Source: Chthoniobacterales bacterium (GTDB lineage Bacteria > Verrucomicrobiota > Verrucomicrobiia > Chthoniobacterales > UBA10450). Taken from it: 11,781 nt of DNA. The notes below the pieces were generated by a model, which ran no database searches, was not told the DNA's origin, and saw nothing but the letters and a program-made list of their open reading frames with translations. Positions within the stretch are counted from its first letter, which is position 1; every line of letters starts with the position of its first letter. Of this stretch, positions 7,164 to 11,781 are shown piece by piece. The stretch lies in assembly GCA_013694945.1 (NCBI GenBank), contig JACDBM010000073.1, forward strand, positions 1 through 11,781, written 5' to 3'. The translations under genes and the position numbers were made by a program.

Positions 7164-8459
7164 CTAAGCAGCGCGGCCGAGTCTGGCCAGCGCATCCCCA
7201 GCGACGGCGCAGGTCTTTTCGATATCGGCAGACGTATGAGCAGCCGAGAGGAAACCGGTTTCGAATTGCGAAGGAGCGAAGTAGACGCCCCTTTCTAGAC
7301 AAAAGCGAAAATACTCCGCGAAAAGGGCGGGTTTGCTTCGCTTGGCGCTCGCCAGATCGAAAACGGGCAGGTCAGTAAAAAACAGACAAAACATGGAACC
7401 AAGTCGGTGGAAGGTGAACGGCTTTTCGAAGCACCGCATCCTGCCGCAGATGCCTTCCTGCAGCTCCGCTCCGAGCTTGTCCAGCAACTGCCAAGCATCG
7501 ATACGCTCCAGCTCTCGGAGTTGCGCGAGGCCAGCAGCCATCGCGAGCGGGTTACCCGATAAGGTGCCCGCCTGGTAAACGGGTCCGTCTGGGGAGAGCT
7601 GATTCATGATCTGGGCGCTGCCGCCGAACGCTCCAACAGGCAATCCACCCCCGATAACTTTTCCCAGAGCCGTAAGGTCTGGCGCCACCCCGTAGATTTC
7701 CTGCGCACCGCCCCGCGCTAACCGGAAGCCCGTCATGACTTCATCGAAAATGAGAAGTGCCCCGGCAGCTGTGCATTCGTCACGGAGCGATTGGAGGAAG
7801 CTCGCCCGTGGGAGATAGAGCCCGGCGTTCGCCGGGATTGGCTCTAGGATTACGGCGGCGATTTGGCCGCTGTTTTCCCGAAAGGCGGTGCGCACCGCGT
7901 CGATGTCGTTGAAGGGCAGTGCAATCGTCAGACGCGCCAACTCGGCGGGAACACCGGCGCTGTCCGGCTGGCCATGAGTCAGGGAGCCGCTGCCGGCCTG
8001 CACCAGGAGTGAATCGACATGGCCGTGATAGCAGCCCTCAAATTTGATCACCTTATCGCGCCGTGTGAACCCACGGGCTAGGCGAATGCACGACATGGTC
8101 GCCTCGGTCCCGCTGTTCACCATTCGCACCTTCTCAATCGATGGAACCCACGCGCAGATCAGCTCAGCCATCTCCACTTCGAGCGGATTTGGAATGCCGA
8201 AGCTAATGCCCCGAGTCGCCGCTTTCTGAACGGCCGCGACGACCACTGGCGGAGCGTGGCCGAGAATGGCCGGACCCCAGCTTCCAACATAGTCGATGTA
8301 TTCGTGACCATCGACGTCCCAGAGCCTGGCGCCCTCGGCCCGCTCGATGAAGAAGGGGTCTCGCCCTAGACCGCGGAACGCGCGGACAGGAGAATTTACA
8401 CCGCCAGGAATGCGTGTTTGCGCGGCGGAAAACAGCGCTGATGAGCGGGATTTTGTCAT
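7164..8459 (-). CDS. hemL: Glutamate-1-semialdehyde 2,1-aminomutase
   Basis: PLP enzyme converting glutamate-1-semialdehyde to 5-aminolevulinate, the last step of the C5 route to tetrapyrroles, in the cytosol. 431 residues, the normal length. Visible signatures: RIPGGVNSPVRAF near the N-terminus (16-28), VNSGTEATMSCIRLARG (114-130), the CYHGHVDS motif (143-150), FDEVMTGFR (238-246) with D239 contacting the pyridine nitrogen, and TALGKVIGGGLPVGAFGG (263-280) with K267 as the Schiff-base lysine. GTLSGNPLAMAAGL follows. ATG 8459 gives the family-typical start; no strong Shine-Dalgarno sequence is seen. It is divergent from the tRNA-Cys gene, and its relation to the downstream sigma factor operon is probably only positional. 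A general class III aminotransferase is the only alternative and is unlikely given the CYHGHVDS and lysine-loop motifs. Confidence 0.96.
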   Translation of the reverse strand: MTKSRSSALFSAAQTRIPGGVNSPVRAFRGLGRDPFFIERAEGARLWDVDGHEYIDYVGSWGPAILGHAPPVVVAAVQKAATRGISFGIPNPLEVEMAELICAWVPSIEKVRMVNSGTEATMSCIRLARGFTRRDKVIKFEGCYHGHVDSLLVQAGSGSLTHGQPDSAGVPAELARLTIALPFNDIDAVRTAFRENSGQIAAVILEPIPANAGLYLPRASFLQSLRDECTAAGALLIFDEVMTGFRLARGGAQEIYGVAPDLTALGKVIGGGLPVGAFGGSAQIMNQLSPDGPVYQAGTLSGNPLAMAAGLAQLRELERIDAWQLLDKLGAELQEGICGRMRCFEKPFTFHRLGSMFCLFFTDLPVFDLASAKRSKPALFAEYFRFCLERGVYFAPSQFETGFLSAAHTSADIEKTCAVAGDALARLGRAA

Positions 8460-8552
8460 AGGTGAGTGATTGAGGAGAGTCTAATCTCGAAAAGCCGCCG
8501 TCCACTTTGGCTGCGGCAGAGTTGCAGGATCGGATGCCTCAGGCTCACTTCA

Positions 8553-8581
8553 TTGACAGCATTGCAGCATTCTCCTACTCT
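8553..8581 (+). promoter_or_regulatory. Predicted promoter of the tRNA-Cys gene
   Basis: A perfect -35 hexamer TTGACA (8553-8558) is followed after 17 bases by TACTCT (8576-8581), which keeps the T, A and final T of the -10 consensus. Initiation near 8588 would leave a leader of about seven bases before the mature tRNA 5' end at 8595. It could also transcribe the toxin-antitoxin genes downstream, since no terminator is visible after the tRNA. Confidence 0.55.
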
Positions 8582-8594
8582 CCGGTCGCGCGAC

Positions 8595-8666
8595 GGCGGG
8601 GTAGCCAAGTGGTAAGGCAGCGGTCTGCAAAACCGCTATTCGTGGGTTCGATTCCCGCCCCCGCCT
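8595..8666 (+). tRNA. tRNA-Cys (anticodon GCA)
   Basis: A full cloverleaf can be folded. The acceptor stem GGCGGGG (8595-8601) pairs with CCCCGCC (8659-8665), with discriminator T at 8666. The D arm lies in GCCAAGTGGTAAGGC. The anticodon stem GCGGT/ACCGC (8620-8624 with 8632-8636) holds the loop CTGCAAA with anticodon GCA at 8627-8629. The T arm GTGGG-TTCGATT-CCCGC spans 8642-8658. The discriminator U is the known identity element for cysteine tRNA. The 3' CCA is not encoded and must be added enzymatically. Confidence 0.97.
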
Positions 8667-8686
8667 CTCTTGAGACCGTCCCATCC

Positions 8687-9289
8687 ATGAAGGTCACGGC
8701 GAATCGGGCATATGCAAAATTTCGTCGGCGCCTGGCCGATGATCCTCATCTAATGCGACCCTGGCGAGGAACGGTCTATCGAGTAACGACGTTGGATTAT
8801 CCGAGCACGGCAGAGATCCTGCGCGGGCAAGGTAGTTTTCTGCACGGCGGACGCTGGAACGCGATCGGAGCCTTTCGCGCCGTTTACGGAAGCACGAGCG
8901 ATCTGGTCGCAGTGGAGGAATCCCGGGCAAACGCCGAATATGCAGGGGTTCCCTTTCCGGTGCGAACCGCACGCTTGCTTGTCACCATCGAACTCAATGT
9001 GAGGAAAATCGTCGATCTCACCGACTCGGAAACGCTCCAGAAATTGGAAGTCGCGACTGACGAACTGGGGGCGAATGACTGGCGTCGCGTGCAGGATCAA
9101 GGCTATGAGAGCCTCACGCAGGCGATAGGACGCGCCATCTTCGATTGCGGCGCCAATGGGATCCTCGCTCTCTCCGCTAAAGTAGCAGACGGGGTAAATA
9201 CGGTCTATTTTCCCGAGAACTTTTCATGGACGGGAGAAGCCAAGGTTTGGGACTCGGAAAAGCTGGATCGCATCCATGCAAAGAAGTAG
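8687..9289 (+). CDS. RES-domain toxin (predicted NAD+-degrading enzyme)
   Basis: 200 residues. RES toxins (for example MbcT of Mycobacterium, an NAD+ phosphorylase, and ParT, an ADP-ribosyltransferase) form an ADP-ribosyltransferase-like fold and arrest growth by consuming or using NAD+. The expected NAD-site residues appear in order: GTVYRV with Y31/R32, GGRWN (54-58), AVYGS with Y67, VAVEES with E77, and a C-terminal GILALSAKVADGVNTVYFPEN (split as GILALSAKVADG, 158-169, and VNTVYFPEN, 170-178) carrying a candidate Ser163. The frame is open back to 8507, but that extension runs through the tRNA gene, so ATG 8687, 20 bases after the tRNA, is the sensible start. No good Shine-Dalgarno sequence is visible. 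It is followed by an Xre/DUF2384 gene, the standard partner. All catalytic positions look intact, so the toxin is probably active. Confidence 0.9.
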   Translation: MKVTANRAYAKFRRRLADDPHLMRPWRGTVYRVTTLDYPSTAEILRGQGSFLHGGRWNAIGAFRAVYGSTSDLVAVEESRANAEYAGVPFPVRTARLLVTIELNVRKIVDLTDSETLQKLEVATDELGANDWRRVQDQGYESLTQAIGRAIFDCGANGILALSAKVADGVNTVYFPENFSWTGEAKVWDSEKLDRIHAKK

Positions 9290-9297
9290 AGATGAAT

Positions 9298-9338
9298 ATG
9301 CAGATGTGCATGAAAAAGTGCTTGCAGATATGAATGAA
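9298..9338 (+). repeat. Imperfect direct repeat and palindrome between toxin and antitoxin, possible operator
   Basis: TGCAGATGTGCATGAA (9299-9314) recurs as TGCAGATATGAATGAA (9323-9338), 14 of 16 bases identical, start to start 24 bases apart. The first copy overlaps an inverted repeat, ATGCA-GATG-TGCAT (9298-9311). It lies in the 44-base gap between the toxin stop and the antitoxin start and runs over the proposed antitoxin ATG. The Xre-type partner would be a plausible binder, but this is inference. Confidence 0.4.
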
Positions 9339-9774
9339 GGAATGTTATCGTGCGTCTGTGAAAGCTAGAAAGTCGTCTTCCGCACGTCCGATCGCCCGCG
9401 CAGTCGTAAAAGAGTCGCCGGCCCTTTATCACGCGGGTTTGAAACCGCAGAAGGCGCCCGCCTTGGAGGCGATGGCGGAAAAATATGGATTAAGACAGGA
9501 GACGCTCAGTCGAATGAGCGGCTTTTCACTACGGGCTGTTGCAGACTGGGCGAGTGGGAAACAACCTTCGGCGCCAGTTCGGCGCGCCATCACGGAAATG
9601 GACCGGCTGTTGGACAGCCTCGCCCGGTTGATGAAACCGAAGGAAGTAGGCAAGTGGTTGAAAGAACCAAACGCCGCCTTTGATGGATCTACACCTGTGC
9701 AGGTTATCGAGCGCGGACAGATCGACCGAATCTGGCGGATGCTGTATTTCGTCGAATCAGGCGAGCCAGGTTAA
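9334..9774 (+). CDS. Xre/MbcA/ParS-family antitoxin (DUF2384)
   Basis: 146 residues. The middle (about 43-80: LEAMAEKYGLRQETLSRM, then SLRAVADWASGKQPSAP) is an Xre-like helix-turn-helix for DNA binding. The C-terminal part (about 98-142: LMKPKEVGKWLKEPN, STPVQVIERGQIDRIWRML, FVESGEPG) is the DUF2384 toxin-binding domain, with the family's typical WL..PN pattern. In known pairs the antitoxin's C-terminus plugs the NAD site of the RES toxin and its HTH domain represses the operon. The Lys/Ser/Arg-rich first 25 residues are not part of a recognised domain. The start is uncertain: ATG 9334 directly follows a TGA and has no Shine-Dalgarno sequence, while GTG 9358 in the same frame is an alternative. 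The gene lies downstream of its toxin, opposite to the usual order. Confidence 0.88.
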   Translation: MKECYRASVKARKSSSARPIARAVVKESPALYHAGLKPQKAPALEAMAEKYGLRQETLSRMSGFSLRAVADWASGKQPSAPVRRAITEMDRLLDSLARLMKPKEVGKWLKEPNAAFDGSTPVQVIERGQIDRIWRMLYFVESGEPG

Positions 9775-9880
9775 CGATATGCATCTAAAAGGGGCGGCCG
9801 CGAGCTACGAGGCAGCCATGGCAAACAAGCAGCGTGACTTCCGCCGCAAACGTTCAGGAAAGTGCCGCGCTCCAGCAATT

Positions 9881-11455
9881 CTAGTCTGCAAAGCGGCCAT
9901 TCCCTTCATCGAAGTAAATGTACGGACCCAGCTTCGAAATGCGCAACTGCTGACGCCAGACTCCCGAGGGAAACGCCCGGGTTGCTTCAAGCGCGCTCTG
10001 CTCCACCCGCGGAAGAAGTTTCTCCTGCCTAACGAGAGCTTCCTCGAGCACTCTTCCATCGAACGACTGCAGTGGTTTGATCCCGAGTAAGTGCAGAATC
10101 GTTGGAGCGACGTCGAGATTGCTCGTAGGAAGCTCGTCCGTGGTTCCCGCGCGGAAATCGGGACCGGCAGCGATCAAGGTGTTGTGCACGTCGAACTTGC
10201 CAAGCGTTCCGTGTGTGGCTGGCACGGCTTCGCCTGCGGCCGTCGCGGCGATCATTCCCGCAATGCCGTACTTGTTTGGCTGATCCGCCCAGCAAAAAGC
10301 CATCACCAGATCGGGCGCAGACGGCGTCTCGAGGTGCACTTCGGAATAGAGGAATGCGCCTTCTCGCGCGGAAGGAGAGAAGATCACGCCCGCGAAATCT
10401 GACTGCTGCAGCCATTCCGTGAGTCGAGCCGTCGTGTCCTCGTCATGTTCGGCAATGTAGAAAAGCGCGGTGCCGCCGTTTCCCACCACGCGGACGTGGC
10501 CTCGGCCTCCGGCAGTTTCTCCGTCAAAGGTCACCCGGAATCCAGCGCTCTTTAGCCTTTCCCGAAGCTCAATGGGACGCCCCACCGTGGAGAAGCCATG
10601 ATCAGAAGCGACGAAAATGTCCGTGTTATGCGACACCCCTTTGCTCTCGAGTGAACGCAGAACCGTGGCTACTTGAGTGTCACACGATCTCACCGCCGCG
10701 AGAGCCGTCTCCGAGCCTGGGCTGCTGGCGTGCTCTGACCGATCCGGCTCGCTTAGCCAAAGAACGGATAGGAGTGGGACACCTTCGCGCCAGAGTCCTT
10801 CGACCAGAGCTCTCGTTGTCCAGGCATCTTGTGCCTCGTTAGGCAGCTGATCTGCTCTTGGAAAAGAGCCAAGCCGGCGCGTGATCTCAGCACCGGCTGA
10901 GGTGGGAAGAACGTCGCCCGCGAAGATTGTGACCGATTTTGCAGAGGGTTTTCGGTTGTGCAGCAACGTCGTTGTCTTCGTGCCCGCGATAGCCGTCCAA
11001 CCACCCGACGCCTGCACTGCCTCCGCGGTCGTGGGCACGGCAAGATATTTTCCCGCAGCAAGCTCGTCCCCTTTTTGCACGGCACGGAGCTCATCGGTGC
11101 GGATGAACTTCGCGGAATCGATCTCCGGGCGGAATTCGTAGTTCGCAAGCAAGCCGCTCCGATTCGGGAAGACACCCGTGGCGAGAGCGGTTGAATTCAC
11201 GTTAGTCAACGTCGGATAGACGGAATGATGATTGCGAAACATCACGCCACGGCTGGCAAGTTGCCACAGCGCCGGGGTCTGGGCTTCGCTCACGGAGTCT
11301 GGCCGCAGCCCGTCGCAGACGATAAGGACCACGTGCTTCGCTCCGCCTTGTCGACTCGTCTGTCGAGTGCAGCTGAGGGAGAACGCCGCGAGAAGAATCA
11401 CAGTCAGTCCGAGCGCTGAGGCCCCTCCGACATTAGATCGCGGAGCTACGCGCAC
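9881..11455 (-). CDS. Membrane-anchored type I phosphodiesterase / alkaline phosphatase superfamily protein
   Basis: 524 residues, GTG start at 11455. A hydrophobic N-terminal segment (about 12-28) ends in SLSC with Cys29, so it is either a lipoprotein with a loose lipobox or a signal-anchored protein of the periplasm or outer surface. The mature part has all expected metal and nucleophile positions of the nucleotide pyrophosphatase/phosphodiesterase family: D48 (VCDGLRPD), T84 (YPTLTN), D238 and H242 (EPDRSEH), D285-H286 (ASDHGFS) and H415 (ATHGTLGKFD). It is therefore predicted to use two zinc ions to cleave phosphodiester or phosphomonoester bonds; the substrate is unknown. TSNLDVAPTILHLLG near 445-459 is the family's usual C-terminal motif. 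It starts 5 bases after the DUF885 stop, with GAGGTG 11 bases upstream in the end of that gene as a ribosome-binding site, so the two are probably co-transcribed and coupled. Confidence 0.88.
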   Translation of the reverse strand: MRVAPRSNVGGASALGLTVILLAAFSLSCTRQTSRQGGAKHVVLIVCDGLRPDSVSEAQTPALWQLASRGVMFRNHHSVYPTLTNVNSTALATGVFPNRSGLLANYEFRPEIDSAKFIRTDELRAVQKGDELAAGKYLAVPTTAEAVQASGGWTAIAGTKTTTLLHNRKPSAKSVTIFAGDVLPTSAGAEITRRLGSFPRADQLPNEAQDAWTTRALVEGLWREGVPLLSVLWLSEPDRSEHASSPGSETALAAVRSCDTQVATVLRSLESKGVSHNTDIFVASDHGFSTVGRPIELRERLKSAGFRVTFDGETAGGRGHVRVVGNGGTALFYIAEHDEDTTARLTEWLQQSDFAGVIFSPSAREGAFLYSEVHLETPSAPDLVMAFCWADQPNKYGIAGMIAATAAGEAVPATHGTLGKFDVHNTLIAAGPDFRAGTTDELPTSNLDVAPTILHLLGIKPLQSFDGRVLEEALVRQEKLLPRVEQSALEATRAFPSGVWRQQLRISKLGPYIYFDEGNGRFAD

Positions 11456-11460
11456 ACCCT

Positions 11461-11781
11461 CTAGAGCACCTCAGGCCATTTCGCCTTATCCTTTAGCATG
11501 ATCTCGCGGAGGAGGCGGATGGCAGGCATGCCGTGGGCGAGCATCTCGTCATGGAATTTCTTGAGCGAAAACTTGTCCGCTTCCTGTGCCTTGTAATCTT
11601 CGCGGAGCTTCAGAATCTGGAGCTTGCCTAACGTGTAATTCAAATAGCCTGGATCGTAGGTTCCGCGCATTGCTTCCTGTCGCGCCGTCTTTTCTTCATA
11701 GTAACAATTATCCATGAGGAACTTCGTTGCCTCATCGATGCTCATACCCTGCGTGTGCATCTTGATTGAGACCGCCAGGCG
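11461..11781 (-). CDS. DUF885 family protein, C-terminal 106 residues (5' end outside window)
   Basis: The frame enters from the right edge and ends at TAG 11463-11461. The visible residues match the C-terminus of DUF885 proteins: HTQGMSIDEATKFLMDN, then EEKTARQEAMRGTYDPGY, NYTLGKLQILKLRE and DKFSLKKFHDEMLAHGMP. In full-length members (roughly 550-600 residues, often with a signal peptide) this helical region carries a gluzincin-like metallopeptidase fold; the HExxH-like site would lie outside this window. The biological role of the family is poorly known. The gene overlaps nothing and precedes the phosphodiesterase gene by 5 bases, suggesting a shared transcript. Confidence 0.85.
   Translation of the reverse strand, partial: RLAVSIKMHTQGMSIDEATKFLMDNCYYEEKTARQEAMRGTYDPGYLNYTLGKLQILKLREDYKAQEADKFSLKKFHDEMLAHGMPAIRLLREIMLKDKAKWPEVL

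Noticed and set aside
8507..8686. N-terminal extension of the RES toxin
   Set aside because: The open frame passes through the tRNA-Cys gene and its promoter. RES homology starts after 8687.
8640..9880. Attachment-site duplication of the tRNA 3' end marking a mobile island
   Set aside because: I looked for a second copy of the T-arm/acceptor sequence after the antitoxin and found none, and no integrase gene is present in the window.
9775..9880. Small plus-strand gene after the antitoxin
   Set aside because: The frame from ATG 9780 continues antisense into the phosphodiesterase gene, with no ribosome-binding site or recognisable product.
10027..10844. CGTTAGGC/GCCTAACG pair read as an integron attC site
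   Set aside because: The half-sites resemble attC core sites, but opposite-oriented copies are about 800 bases apart and lie inside a normal gene, with no cassette structure.
1..11781. CRISPR array, insertion sequence or prophage
   Set aside because: No regularly spaced repeats, transposase, terminal inverted repeats or phage structural genes were seen on either strand.

Overview
The window is GC-rich, densely coded bacterial chromosome. The taxon is inferred: the C5-type haem gene hemL, a glycoside hydrolase/glycosyltransferase fusion, a sensor kinase with several PAS domains, and uniformly GC-rich coding fit a soil member of the Verrucomicrobiota (Chthoniobacterales-like). No rRNA or other marker in the window proves this.

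Layout. (1) Positions 1-1696, minus strand: the front part of a hybrid sensor kinase (partial receiver, three PAS domains, phospho-acceptor histidine at 38-40), cut by the left edge. Its receiver carries two opposite frameshifts. (2) 1811-2494, plus: a nitroreductase with a promoter placed so that its mRNA would be leaderless. It converges on the next operon over a shared hairpin at 2478-2505. (3) 7086 down to 2523, minus: an ECF sigma factor, an 854-residue glycoside-hydrolase/GT2 fusion and a GT-C type membrane mannosyltransferase-like protein. They are closely spaced and look like one envelope or exopolysaccharide operon with no adjacent anti-sigma gene. (4) 8459-7164, minus: hemL (glutamate-1-semialdehyde aminomutase). 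(5) 8595-8666, plus: tRNA-Cys(GCA) with its own promoter, followed 20 bases later by a RES-type toxin and then an Xre/DUF2384 antitoxin, in toxin-first order. An imperfect 16-base direct repeat lies between toxin and antitoxin. (6) 11781-9881, minus: the end of a DUF885 protein and a membrane-anchored type I phosphodiesterase/alkaline-phosphatase-superfamily protein, 5 bases apart and so probably co-transcribed.

No gene-free stretch exceeds 300 bases. The largest gaps are 1697-1810 (nitroreductase promoter and possibly lost receiver sequence), 8460-8594 (divergent hemL/tRNA promoter region) and 9775-9880 (between the convergent antitoxin and phosphodiesterase genes, with no recognisable feature). 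I see no CRISPR array, insertion sequence or phage gene.

The items most worth a second look are the hydrolase/transferase fusion with no secretion signal under an orphan sigma factor, the reversed toxin-antitoxin pair abutting a tRNA, the octamer CGTTAGGC that recurs five times in different reading frames, and the compensating frameshift pair in the sensor kinase.
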